Origin: Burkholderia sp. Ac-20365 | GTDB taxonomy: Bacteria; Pseudomonadota; Gammaproteobacteria; Burkholderiales; Burkholderiaceae | Length of the DNA: 64,000 nt | Assembly (NCBI RefSeq): GCF_017104715.1 | Contig: NZ_JAAGPI010000009.1 | Location: 124,001-188,000, forward strand | Direction: 5' to 3' | Part shown: positions 17,800 through 26,991 of the stretch, one piece after another | How the letters are laid out: each line of letters opens with the position of its first letter | Numbering within the stretch: the first letter of the stretch is position 1 | Program-made: the position numbers and the translations under genes | The notes under the pieces: generated by a model | Database searches by the model: none | Seen by the model: only the letters and a program-made list of their open reading frames with translations | Told to the model about the DNA's origin: nothing

Positions 17800-18774
17800 T
17801 CAAGGCTGCGTCGCCTGCCACGACGAGTCGGGGTTGAAGGACGTGATCGTGCCCGCCACGCGCGCCGTTTGCGGCCCGAGATTCTTCTCGTAGACCTGGC
17901 CGTTCTGGTTGACGATAAAGCTCATCACCCCCGTCTTGCCATATTCGGCCGGCCAGGCGACGAGACCGAAGCCTTTCGACAGCACGCCATCCTGCACGTA
18001 GTTCTGCGAGCCGCCGTCCGCTTTCGCGCCCTGTGCGGTGAGTATGCGGTAGTGGTAGCCGTAGTACGCCTCGCCCGGCGCGATCTGATGCGGCATCGTC
18101 GCGGCGAGCGGTCCGAGCGGGCTCTCGGGATCGCCGGGCGCAGTCGGCCAGTACAGGCCGTCCTGCTTGCCGGGCGAACTGATGAACTTCTGCGCGTAAT
18201 GCTGCATCTGCTTGCGGTAGTCGTTTTGCGCGTCGACATAGGCAAGCGACGTGAGAATCGCCGAGCGCTCGTTGCGGCCGATGCGTCGCGTGAGCATTTC
18301 GTCGGTAGCGGCGGGCGTGTTGAACTGCCAGCCGCGCGCTGTCTGCACGATGGGAATCGGCAGCGTCCAGCCGTCGTCGCCGACGGCGATATGCACGCTC
18401 TTGCGACCCTGATGCGATGCCGGATCGTCGACGATCCGGTGGCCTTTCGCCCACTGGCCGAGGAACGCGTAGATATCGTCCTCGCCGATGTTGGTGGTCG
18501 GAATGTAGCGGCCGAAGTTCTTGCCGAGTACCTTTTCCATCGCGGGATGATCGTTGGTCGCGAGCGCGTTGGCGAACGCGTCGGCGGCGGCGTCGGGCGT
18601 CGGATAGGCGGCCTGCGCGGCGGCGGGCTGAGCCATGGCGAAAAGCGCGGCCGCGGCGATTGCGCCGAATGCGTGCGCAAGCGGCGAGCGTGCCGCGCGC
18701 GATCCGGTCTGTCCCGCCTGACGCGTGGCGCGTGGCGTGCTGCGGATCGATATGGGTGTTGTTGTGCCGGTCAT
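17800..18774 (-). CDS. DUF2950 family exported protein
   Basis: A 324-residue protein recognised as DUF2950 by its pattern of YPTPDAAADAFANAL near the N-terminus, the central YGYHYRILTAQG and the C-terminal GVMSFIVNQNGQVYEKNLG. A long N-terminal basic region precedes a hydrophobic stretch ending in PAAAQAA, so it is probably exported. An AGGAG stands 8 bases before the ATG at 18774. It follows the DUF3300 gene by 80 bp on the same strand; the two families commonly occur as a pair, so they likely form one operon. Function is unknown; an envelope role is only a guess. Confidence 0.8.
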   Translation of the reverse strand: MTGTTTPISIRSTPRATRQAGQTGSRAARSPLAHAFGAIAAAALFAMAQPAAAQAAYPTPDAAADAFANALATNDHPAMEKVLGKNFGRYIPTTNIGEDDIYAFLGQWAKGHRIVDDPASHQGRKSVHIAVGDDGWTLPIPIVQTARGWQFNTPAATDEMLTRRIGRNERSAILTSLAYVDAQNDYRKQMQHYAQKFISSPGKQDGLYWPTAPGDPESPLGPLAATMPHQIAPGEAYYGYHYRILTAQGAKADGGSQNYVQDGVLSKGFGLVAWPAEYGKTGVMSFIVNQNGQVYEKNLGPQTARVAGTITSFNPDSSWQATQP

Positions 18775-18854
18775 GTGTGACTCCTGTCGACCAGAGCGGG
18801 CGCGTGTGCTGCCGATTCTGGTCCGCTGCAAGATGATTGCTGTCGAAGGTTGGT

Positions 18855-20195
18855 CTAGCGGCGATGGAATCCGCCGCCGCCGCCGTGGCCGCCGCCGAAG
18901 CCTCCGCCTCCGCCGCCACGCTGAAAGCCTCCACCCCCGCCGCCACGGCCACTGCCGCTGCCCCCGCCGCCGAATCCACCACCGGCTCCTTCGCGACCGC
19001 CAAACTGCTGCCCGCCGCCGCCCGAACCCAGACGGTTGTTTCCGCCGCCGCTATTTGCCAGCGACTGCCGGCTCGACTGGCCACGCTGGAAGTCCTGGCG
19101 CGAGCCCGCTGCGTCGCCCGCGCCACGCAACGCGTTGTCGCGGTTCAGGTTCTGCGCGCTGTTCCGGATCCCGGCATCGCCGCCGCCCTGATGGATGTTC
19201 TGCACGCGCTGGCTCGCGTTGCCGCTCAGGTTCTGGCCGGTGCGGTTCTGCAGCGTCTGCTGCGCCTGCGCGCGGGACGCATCGCGTCCGCGGAACTGGT
19301 CGCGCTGCGCGCCCAGATTATTGTTATTGAAATTGGCGTTGTTGCGATTGAAGTTCGCGTTATTGCGATTGATGCTCTCGTTGCGATTCCAGTTCGCGGT
19401 CGACGTATTCGAGTTGATCCGGTTGTTGACGTTGATGTTGTTGTAGCGGTTGACGTTGATGTTGACGTCGTGATTGTTCCAGTTGAAGCCGCCCCACAGC
19501 GAGTTGGCGACAGCGATGCCGGCGCCGAACGCAAGCCCTGTCGCGAAGCCCGTCGCGATCGCATAGCCGGGAGGCGGCGGCACATAGACGGGCGGATAGG
19601 CCGGGTAGGGCCACGTACCGTAGACGACCGTCGGGTTATAGGTCGGCACGTAGACCACCTGCGGATTGGCGGGCACGATCTGGATCGTGCTTTGCTCAAC
19701 GACCACCTTCTGCTGTTCGCTCGATTTCAGATTGCCCGCCGATTGTGCCTGCTTGCGCAACCGTTGCACGGAGTCCATCACGTCGTTGGGCTGGGCGAGA
19801 AACGCGTTGCCGAGCTGCTGCACCCAGTCGGGCTTGGAGGCCATCGTGGCGAGCACCTGTGGGAAGGCGACCAGCGACTGCACGCTCGGATCCCAAGGCT
19901 GCGATGCGACGGCCTTGACCGCGTCGTCGCCCTTGTACTGCGAATTGGCTTTCGACCACGCAGCGGCCGCTTCGACGTCCTGCGGAAAGGTCGATGCCAT
20001 CAGCACCTGGGCGAGCAGCGCATCGGGGTAGAGCGCGATGGGCGCCGTCAATGAATCGAGTTGCTGGTTCGAGACTTTGGCGGGCGTTTGCGCGACGGCG
20101 TCAAAGGGCGCGACGATGCCCGTGGCGAGCGGCATGCCTGCCAGTGCCGCGCAGACGAGCCAGGCGCGCGACCTGTAAGGTCCGTAACGTTTCAC
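18855..20195 (-). CDS. DUF3300 family exported protein, Asn/Gly-rich C-terminus
   Basis: A 446-residue protein. After a signal peptide come the DUF3300 hallmarks LDSLTAPIALYPDALLAQVLMAST and the WDPSVQSLVAFP segment (together residues ~40-230). The C-terminal half is low complexity: an Asn-rich run (NINVNRYNNINVNN and similar), then Gln/Arg-rich sequence, and finally about 70 residues dominated by Gly with scattered Phe. The start is the GTG at 20195, which has AAGGAGG at an ideal 8-base spacing; the open frame upstream of it has no such signal. Presumably co-transcribed with the DUF2950 gene. The Gly/Asn tail suggests a surface or extracellular location, but this is inference. Confidence 0.8.
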   Translation of the reverse strand: MKRYGPYRSRAWLVCAALAGMPLATGIVAPFDAVAQTPAKVSNQQLDSLTAPIALYPDALLAQVLMASTFPQDVEAAAAWSKANSQYKGDDAVKAVASQPWDPSVQSLVAFPQVLATMASKPDWVQQLGNAFLAQPNDVMDSVQRLRKQAQSAGNLKSSEQQKVVVEQSTIQIVPANPQVVYVPTYNPTVVYGTWPYPAYPPVYVPPPPGYAIATGFATGLAFGAGIAVANSLWGGFNWNNHDVNINVNRYNNINVNNRINSNTSTANWNRNESINRNNANFNRNNANFNNNNLGAQRDQFRGRDASRAQAQQTLQNRTGQNLSGNASQRVQNIHQGGGDAGIRNSAQNLNRDNALRGAGDAAGSRQDFQRGQSSRQSLANSGGGNNRLGSGGGGQQFGGREGAGGGFGGGGSGSGRGGGGGGFQRGGGGGGFGGGHGGGGGFHRR

Positions 20196-20764
20196 GATGA
20201 GAACCTCCTTGCGGCGTTGTGTTCGCGGCAGTGTCCGGATGAACCGGCCCGGCTGCTGCGCGGTGTTGTGGCAATGGAGCGACGTGGAGACGCTGCTGTG
20301 TAGCGACTGATAATGGAAGTGGGCGGGACGCGCAAGGGCGACGTGAAGTCGCGGCGGAGTCCGTGAGGAGGGTGCTGCGTGCAACGCGCATCGTGGCCGG
20401 CGATACGTGCGTTGCGCCCGTTATGCGCGTTTCAGGCATCGGTGACGTTTCTGGTTGATCCGTCTGTAAGTTAGGAAGCGAAGCCGTCGCTGTCAATGCG
20501 ACATGTCAAAGGCGATACGCGGATAGAAAGCCGATATGCGATACGTGACTGTTGCGCGATCGGGTGCAATGAAGTCAGTTTGGATCGCTAATGAAATGGC
20601 CAGAAGCGAATGGCGCAAGCCTGCTGGCGAGAGAAGGAAGTGAGGCGAGGTGAGGAAGCCATGCAGACGGCGCCGCGCGGCGGCTATCGATAAGCCACCT
20701 GCGCGCGGCAACCTGTCATGATGCGTGATGCGCCTGCGCGAGTCACCGCGCAGGCGAGGGGACG
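20196..20764. other. Intergenic region, DUF3300 gene / fixJ-like gene
   Basis: 569 bp upstream of the DUF3300 gene and downstream of the fixJ-like gene. A perfect 10 bp stem (20731-20740 with 20747-20756) lies 9 bp past the fixJ-like stop but lacks a T-run. The promoter of the DUF3300-DUF2950 pair must lie here, though I cannot place it. A 72-codon minus-strand frame at 20493-20711 has no support. Confidence 0.5.
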
Positions 20765-21409
20765 TTATTGCGCCGGTTGCGGCTTGTTAGACAACGCGAG
20801 GCGCAGCAGGTCGGCGACCGTATTCACGTTGAGCTTCTCCATGATGTTCGCGCGGTGCGCTTCGACCGTCTTGATGCTGATGCCGAGGTCGTCGGCGATC
20901 TGCTTGTTCAGACGGCCCGCGATGATGCGTTCCAGCACCTGGTGCTCACGCGCCGTGAGCTTGCCCAGGCGCTCGGCGGCTGCCCGCTGCTGCTGCACGC
21001 TGCTGCTTTCGCTGCGCGCCTTGTCGAGCATGCGCTCGACCAGCTTGCGCAGTTCGGCCTCGTCGAACGGCTTTTCGATGAAGTCCATCGCGCCTTTTTT
21101 CATCGTCGACACAGCCATCGGCACGTCGCCGTGACCCGTCACGAAGATGATCGGCAGCAGCGTGTTGTCGGCGATCAGGCGTTCCTGCAACTCGAGGCCG
21201 CTCATGCCCGACATCCGCACGTCGAGGATCAGGCAGGCGATCTGGCCGGGATGCTGATGCGGCTGCCATGCGTCGATGAACTGCTCGGCGCTCGCGAAGC
21301 ACTGCACGCGGTAGCCGTTCGCCTCCAGCAGCCAGCGCAGCGAATCTCGCACCGCCTCGTCGTCGTCGACGACAAAGACGGTTTCCTGTGTGGTGACTGG
21401 GGTGTTCAT
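20765..21409 (-). CDS. FixJ-like response regulator (NarL/LuxR-type HTH)
   Basis: A 214-residue response regulator. The receiver domain (about residues 8-125) has the acidic pair in VVDDDEAVR, a phosphoacceptor Asp in LILDVRMSGMSG, and the conserved Lys in FIEKPFD. The C-terminal LuxR-type helix-turn-helix runs through LTAREHQVLERIIAGRLNKQIADDLGISIKTVEAHRANIMEKL. Its start codon overlaps the stop of the upstream sensor kinase gene by 4 bases, so the two are translationally coupled and almost certainly partners. Target genes are unknown; the divergently transcribed aceE operon is the nearest candidate. Confidence 0.92.
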   Translation of the reverse strand: MNTPVTTQETVFVVDDDEAVRDSLRWLLEANGYRVQCFASAEQFIDAWQPHQHPGQIACLILDVRMSGMSGLELQERLIADNTLLPIIFVTGHGDVPMAVSTMKKGAMDFIEKPFDEAELRKLVERMLDKARSESSSVQQQRAAAERLGKLTAREHQVLERIIAGRLNKQIADDLGISIKTVEAHRANIMEKLNVNTVADLLRLALSNKPQPAQ

Positions 21410-23931
21410 AGCTCTCCCGTAACGGTTTGTGGTGTCGGCGCCTCGGACCCGCCGTTGCTCGGGCCGTCAGGCTCTCCAATAGGCAGACTGCAATGGAAAG
21501 TGGCACCCGTGATGTGGCCGTCGGATTCGACGTTGTTCACCACCCACAGGCGTCCGCGATGCGATTCGATGATCGAACGGCAAATGTTCAGCCCCATGCC
21601 CATGCCGTCGGACTTGGTGCTGTAAAACGGTTCGAAGAGACGCTCGGCCGTCGCTTCGTCCACGCCCGGCCCCTGGTCCACGACGCTGATGCACACGAAG
21701 CCGGAATCGAGCTTCACAACGAGGCGAATGACGGGATCGACGGCGTTGGGATGCGCGTCATGCATGGCTTCCGCGGCGTTCTTCAGCAGGTTCACCAGCA
21801 CCTGTTCGATCAGCACCGGATCGACGTAGATCACGGGCAGGCGCGAACGCATATCCGTCACGATGCGGATACGGCGTTTGCGTGCTTCGATCTCGGCAAG
21901 GCCGACGGCGTCGGCGACGATGTCGGCGACACGGGTGGCCTGGCGTTTCGGTTCGCTGCGTTTCACGAATTCGCGGATGCGCTTGATGATCATGCCGGCC
22001 CGTACAGCCTGCTGCGCCGTCTTTTCGAGGACTGGTAACAGGTTGTCAGGAGTTGTCCGACCAGATTTAACCAGCGCAACGGCTCCAGAGCAATAGTTAT
22101 TGATGGCCGCGAGAGGCTGGTTTAATTCGTGCGCGAGCGACGACGCCATTTCACCCATCGTCATCAGGCGGCTGGTGAACTGCAGCTTCTCGTCCTGCTG
22201 ACGCGCGAGTTCCTGCGCCTGCTTGCGGGTGGTGATGTCGGTGGCGATCTGCATCTGCGCGAGATGGCCGTCCACCCACTGGATGTACTGGCGGCGCACT
22301 TCGAACCACTTCTGGATGCCTTGCACGTAGACTTCCTGCGCGTCGGCGGAGCCTTCCGTGAGCGCTGTCGCGGGCAAGCCGGCAAACGCGTCGACCATGT
22401 CGATGGAATCCGACGAAGCAGCGGAGCTGTCGAAGCCGCCGCCGCCCGCCAGTTCCAGATGGCCGTCCGGGCGGATGCCGAACAGGTGCCGGTAATAGCG
22501 GTTGGCGAACAGCAGTTCGGCTTCGTCGGCGGCGAGCACGGACACGGCGGCATCGAGACTTTCGAGCACGGTCGTGAAGCGCTCGTGCGCGGCGGCGAGT
22601 TCTTCGCGTGCGCGTTTCGGCTCGGTGATGTCCGTCATCGACGACATCCAGCCGGTCTGGCGGCCCGAGCTGTCGATCAGCGGCGATACATACAGACGCG
22701 CATGGAACAGCGAGCCGTCCTTGCGGCGCACACGCAACTCGAAACCGGAAGAGGGCGCCTTGCCGCGCAAGGTCATGTCGAGCTGGCGCTGCATTTCCGG
22801 ATACGAATCGCGCGGCCAGTAAGGGAACGGCGCGTTCTTGCCGACGAGATCGCTTTCATCCCAGCCCGTCATCCTGCAGAAGGCGGGATTCACGTGCGTG
22901 ATGCGGCCGTGCATGTCGAGCACGCGCATGCCGATCAGCACGGAGTTTTCCATCGCGCGGCGGAAGAACGCTTCGGCGTACAGCGCCTGTTGCGCCTCGA
23001 AGCGCTGGCGCGTGTGCTTCCACAAACTCCACAGGCTCCACAGCACGAAACACGAGAGTCCGGCGACCAGCCACACGAGCGTGTTGTTCGTGAAGTTGGT
23101 CATCTGCGGATACGCGTACACGCGTACCGACACGCCCTGGCCAGGCGGATCGAGCGGCAGGTCGTAGTACGCGTCGCGCGGCAGGCGCGGGCGCGTCGAC
23201 GTGGTGGCCAGCTCGCGGTTGTTGATATCGATGATCGAGATCTTGTACTTCGCGGACAGCTCGGGCGGGATGTCGCGCTTCAGGATCCCTTCGACCGAGA
23301 ACACGGCCGCGACCGTGCCGAGAAAGTCGCGGTCGCGATAAACGGGAGTTTGCAGCGTGATATAGCCGTTGCCGACATCGTCGTACATCAGCGGTGAGTA
23401 GACCTGGCGGCGCGTGTTCTTCGCCTCCGCGAAGGCGGCCTTCACGGCCTCGTCCATCTGCTGGTCGTTGGGTTTGGCGAGACGCTGGCCCAGCACGGGT
23501 AGCGCGTTGTTCGGCCAGCGCGGCTGCTGCGCGCTGGTGTACCAGTTCATGTAGAGGATCTCGGGATGCCCCTGCATGATGTCCGCCGTTGACACCTGGA
23601 AGGAATGCGGGTCGGCGCGGCCTGAAACGAGATCGCGGGCGAGCGCCTGAAGCTGTTCCTGTGCGCCCGTCATCGACAGGCGAATCTGCTGCTGCGCCCA
23701 CGCGACGTTGCGGTAAAGGGTGTCTTCCTGTTGCTGCTGTTCGCGCCGGTTCAGGCTCCACAGGATCAGACTCATCACCACGAGGAAGACGAGGATCGAC
23801 AGCAGCGGCGTCAGCAAATAGGAATTCGACCACCACGGTCCGTGGTGCCAGCGGGACGGCGACGAATCCGCCGACTGTCCGGCAGAGCGCGCCGAGCGTG
23901 CGAAAAGCCGATCGGTCAACATGGCTGGCAT
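21406..23931 (-). CDS. PAS-domain sensor histidine kinase, FixL/DctB-like
   Basis: A membrane-bound kinase of about 841 residues. A first membrane helix (about 38-60), a periplasmic sensing region of some 220 residues and a second helix (about 284-305) are followed by two PAS domains (about 323-438 and 448-568) and the kinase core, with phosphoacceptor His601 in MASSLAHELNQPLAAI and G boxes DQGPGVDEA and GMGMGLNICRSI. The extracytoplasmic domain resembles double-PAS/Cache sensors, so a small external ligand is plausible. Start choice is uncertain: ATGs at 23931 and 23922 and a GTG at 23982 are all possible, none with a good ribosome binding site. Pairs with the response regulator that overlaps its 3' end. 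Confidence 0.85.
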   Translation of the reverse strand: MPAMLTDRLFARSARSAGQSADSSPSRWHHGPWWSNSYLLTPLLSILVFLVVMSLILWSLNRREQQQQEDTLYRNVAWAQQQIRLSMTGAQEQLQALARDLVSGRADPHSFQVSTADIMQGHPEILYMNWYTSAQQPRWPNNALPVLGQRLAKPNDQQMDEAVKAAFAEAKNTRRQVYSPLMYDDVGNGYITLQTPVYRDRDFLGTVAAVFSVEGILKRDIPPELSAKYKISIIDINNRELATTSTRPRLPRDAYYDLPLDPPGQGVSVRVYAYPQMTNFTNNTLVWLVAGLSCFVLWSLWSLWKHTRQRFEAQQALYAEAFFRRAMENSVLIGMRVLDMHGRITHVNPAFCRMTGWDESDLVGKNAPFPYWPRDSYPEMQRQLDMTLRGKAPSSGFELRVRRKDGSLFHARLYVSPLIDSSGRQTGWMSSMTDITEPKRAREELAAAHERFTTVLESLDAAVSVLAADEAELLFANRYYRHLFGIRPDGHLELAGGGGFDSSAASSDSIDMVDAFAGLPATALTEGSADAQEVYVQGIQKWFEVRRQYIQWVDGHLAQMQIATDITTRKQAQELARQQDEKLQFTSRLMTMGEMASSLAHELNQPLAAINNYCSGAVALVKSGRTTPDNLLPVLEKTAQQAVRAGMIIKRIREFVKRSEPKRQATRVADIVADAVGLAEIEARKRRIRIVTDMRSRLPVIYVDPVLIEQVLVNLLKNAAEAMHDAHPNAVDPVIRLVVKLDSGFVCISVVDQGPGVDEATAERLFEPFYSTKSDGMGMGLNICRSIIESHRGRLWVVNNVESDGHITGATFHCSLPIGEPDGPSNGGSEAPTPQTVTGEL

Positions 23932-24091
23932 TGTAGCGCAGCGGCTGACACGTAATTGCCGCAAAAAAGCGATGAAACTCACGCAATTCGGCGCAAACTA
24001 GCCGACGTACTTGCTGATGGGCAGTCAAACCAGGGTGCGCCGCAGCAATTTTCCGCATTATGAGAAACTCTCTCGTAATCTGAAAATTTCC

Positions 24092-24121
24092 TTGCGCAGG
24101 CAATGTGGGCCTTATTACAAT
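24092..24121 (+). promoter_or_regulatory. Candidate sigma-70 promoter of aceE
   Basis: TTGCGC (24092-24097) and TACAAT (24116-24121) lie 18 bp apart, giving a leader of about 80 bases before the aceE start at 24210. Confidence 0.5.
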
Positions 24122-24209
24122 CGGCCGGAAGCTGCCGCGGCCGATGTTCGTCCTCGACGTTAGTCCGCGTCGCCTGTTCACAGAGCGTTCCCATATCCAG
24201 GAGACGAGC

Positions 24210-26909
24210 ATGTCCGCTGTACCTGACGAAGTCCTGAAATACGTCGCCAACGCGAAAGACGACAACGACCCGCAAGAAACGGCCGAATGGCTCGAAGCGC
24301 TAGATGGCGTGATTTCTGCTGTTGGACCCGACCGCGCTCACTACCTCATCGAAAAGCAGATCGAATTTGCCCGCGTGCATGGCGAGCATCTGCCTTTCTC
24401 CGCTAACACCCCGTACATCAACACGATCCCCGTCGCGAATCAGGCGAAGATTCCGGGCGACCAGGACATCGAGCACCGCATCCGTTCGTACACGCGCTGG
24501 AACGCGATGGCAATGGTGCTGCGCGCCGGCAAGGAAACCAACGTCGGCGGCCACATCGCATCGTTCGCGTCGGCTGCGACGCTGTACGACGTCGGTTTCA
24601 ATCACTTCTGGCATGCACCGTCGCCCGAACATGGCGGCGACCTCGTGTTCGTGCAGGGCCATTCGTCGCCGGGTGTGTACTCGCGCGCGTTCCTGCTCGG
24701 CCGTCTGACCGACAAGCAACTCGACAACTTCCGCCAGGAAGTGGGCGGCGAGGGCATCTCGTCGTATCCGCACCCGTGGCTGATGCCGGACTTCTGGCAA
24801 TTCCCGACGGTGTCGATGGGTCTCGGCCCGATCATGGCGATCTACCAGGCGCGCTTCATGAAGTACCTGCATGCGCGCGGTATCGCAAAGACCACGGGCC
24901 GCAAGGTCTGGGCGTTCCTCGGCGACGGCGAAACGGATGAACCGGAATCGCTCGGCGCGATCGGCATGGCCGGCCGCGAACGCCTGGACAACCTCGTGTT
25001 CGTCATCAACTGCAATTTGCAGCGTCTGGACGGCCCGGTGCGCGGCAACGGCAAGATCATCCAGGAACTGGAAAGCGAATTCCGCGGCGCCGGCTGGAAC
25101 GTCATCAAGGTCGTCTGGGGCAGCCGCTGGGACGCGCTCTTCGCACGCGACAAGTCGGGCGCGCTGATGCGCCGGATGATGGAAGTCGTCGACGGCGAAT
25201 ATCAGACGTACAAGTCGGAGTCGGGCGCTTACGTTCGCGAGCACTTCTTCAACACGCCGGAACTGAAGGCGCTGGTGTCCGACTGGTCGGACGAAGACGT
25301 GTGGAACCTGAACCGCGGCGGCCACGATCCGCACAAGATCTACGCAGCGTTCAAGGAAGCAACGCAAGCCAAGGGGCAGCCGACCGTCATCCTTGCGAAG
25401 ACGATCAAGGGCTACGGCATGGGCGAAGCCGGCCAGGCGATGAACATCACCCACCAGCAGAAGAAGATGCAGGTGGAAGCGCTCAAGCATTTCCGCGACC
25501 AGTTCCGTCTGCCGATCTCGGACGACGAAATCGCGCACGTGCCGTATCTGACCTTCGAAGAAGGCTCGAAGGAACTCGAATACATGCGCGCCCGCCGTCA
25601 GGAACTCGGCGGCTATCTGCCGGCGCGTCGCCAGAAGGCGGAATCGCTGCCTGTTCCGGCGCTCGACGCATTCGAGCCGTTGCTCAAGGGCACGGGCGAA
25701 GGCCGTGAAATTTCGACGACGATGGCGTTCGTCCGTATTCTCAACATCCTGTTGAAGGACAAGGCGATCGGCAAGCGCGTCGTGCCGATCGTGCCGGACG
25801 AATCGCGTACCTTCGGTATGGAAGGCCTGTTCCGCCAGATCGGTATCTGGAATCAGGACGGCCAGAAGTATGTGCCGGAAGATTCCGACCAGCTGATGTT
25901 CTACCGTGAGTCGGAAACCGGCCAGATCCTGCAGGAAGGCATCAACGAAGCAGGCGGCATGTCGGACTGGATCGCAGCAGCGACGTCGTACTCGACGCAC
26001 GGCGAGATCATGATCCCGTTCTACATCTTCTACTCGATGTTCGGCATGCAGCGTATCGGCGACCTGGTGTGGGCCGCTGGCGACATGCGTTCGCGTGGCT
26101 TCCTGCTGGGCGGCACGGCAGGCCGTACGACGCTGAACGGCGAAGGCCTGCAGCACGAAGACGGCCACTCGCTGCTATGGGCGGCGTCGGTTCCGAACTG
26201 CCTGAGCTACGACCCGACGTTCGGCTACGAACTCGCCGTCATCATGCAGGACGGTATGCGCCGCATGGTGCAGGATCAGGAGGACGTGTTCTATTACATC
26301 ACGGTGATGAACGAGAACTACGAGCACCCGGCGATCCCGCAGGGCGAGCATGTAGCGAAGGACATCATCAAGGGCATGTACGCGTTCCGCAAGGGCGCCG
26401 ACAACGCGAAGGCGCCGCGCGTGCAGTTGATGGGCGCGGGCACGATCTTCAACGAAGTGATCGCCGCCGCCGACCTGCTGAAGAACGACTGGGGCATCGA
26501 AGCCGATCTGTGGAGCGTGCCGAGCTTCACGGAACTGGCGCGCGAAGGTCACGAAGTGCAGCGTCAGAACCTGCTGAACCCGCTCGCCGAGAAGAAGCTC
26601 TCGCACGTCGAGACGCTGCTGAAGGACGCGAAGGGTCCGGTGATCGCATCGACCGACTACGTTCGTGCGCTGGTCGACCAGATCCGCGCGTTCGTGCCGC
26701 AACGCTTCGTCGTGCTGGGTACGGACGGCTTCGGCCGCTCGGACACACGCGAAAAGCTGCGTCACTTCTTCGAAGTCGACCGCTACTGGACCACGGTTGC
26801 TGCGCTGAGCGCACTGGCCGATGAGGGTACGATTGAGCGCAAGGTCGTGGCCGACGCGCTGAAGAAGTACAACCTCGATCCGTCCAAACCCAACCCGATG
26901 ACCGTCTAA
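24210..26909 (+). CDS. aceE: Pyruvate dehydrogenase E1 component (homodimeric)
   Basis: An 899-residue E1 of the E. coli AceE type, which decarboxylates pyruvate with thiamine diphosphate and acetylates the lipoyl groups of E2. The ThDP motif is seen as GDGETDEPES with the downstream asparagine in VFVINCNLQRLDGPVRGNG; the N-terminus (ETAEWLEALDGVI) and C-terminus (VDRYWTTVAALSALADEG) are both typical. The start was set at the ATG at 24210, preceded by AGGAGA, although the frame is open further upstream. First gene of an aceE-aceF-lpdA cluster; a strong intercistronic hairpin follows its stop. Confidence 0.97.
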   Translation: MSAVPDEVLKYVANAKDDNDPQETAEWLEALDGVISAVGPDRAHYLIEKQIEFARVHGEHLPFSANTPYINTIPVANQAKIPGDQDIEHRIRSYTRWNAMAMVLRAGKETNVGGHIASFASAATLYDVGFNHFWHAPSPEHGGDLVFVQGHSSPGVYSRAFLLGRLTDKQLDNFRQEVGGEGISSYPHPWLMPDFWQFPTVSMGLGPIMAIYQARFMKYLHARGIAKTTGRKVWAFLGDGETDEPESLGAIGMAGRERLDNLVFVINCNLQRLDGPVRGNGKIIQELESEFRGAGWNVIKVVWGSRWDALFARDKSGALMRRMMEVVDGEYQTYKSESGAYVREHFFNTPELKALVSDWSDEDVWNLNRGGHDPHKIYAAFKEATQAKGQPTVILAKTIKGYGMGEAGQAMNITHQQKKMQVEALKHFRDQFRLPISDDEIAHVPYLTFEEGSKELEYMRARRQELGGYLPARRQKAESLPVPALDAFEPLLKGTGEGREISTTMAFVRILNILLKDKAIGKRVVPIVPDESRTFGMEGLFRQIGIWNQDGQKYVPEDSDQLMFYRESETGQILQEGINEAGGMSDWIAAATSYSTHGEIMIPFYIFYSMFGMQRIGDLVWAAGDMRSRGFLLGGTAGRTTLNGEGLQHEDGHSLLWAASVPNCLSYDPTFGYELAVIMQDGMRRMVQDQEDVFYYITVMNENYEHPAIPQGEHVAKDIIKGMYAFRKGADNAKAPRVQLMGAGTIFNEVIAAADLLKNDWGIEADLWSVPSFTELAREGHEVQRQNLLNPLAEKKLSHVETLLKDAKGPVIASTDYVRALVDQIRAFVPQRFVVLGTDGFGRSDTREKLRHFFEVDRYWTTVAALSALADEGTIERKVVADALKKYNLDPSKPNPMTV

Positions 26910-26934
26910 GGCATCGACCCGCGAGCCCCAATGT

Positions 26935-26967
26935 GCACCTCGCCGCCCGAAGCGGGCGGCGAGGTGC
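26935..26967 (+). other. Intercistronic hairpin, aceE / aceF
   Basis: A perfect 15 bp GC-rich stem (26935-26949 with 26953-26967) and a 3-base loop in the 82 bp gap. There is no T-run, so it more likely protects or partitions the mRNA than terminates it. Confidence 0.7.
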
Positions 26968-26991
26968 GCGCGGCCCTGGAGACAGAAAACA

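Noticed and set aside
20493..20711. A 72-codon minus-strand frame before the fixJ-like gene
   Set aside because: No signal peptide, domain or ribosome binding site; the region looks like plain intergenic sequence.
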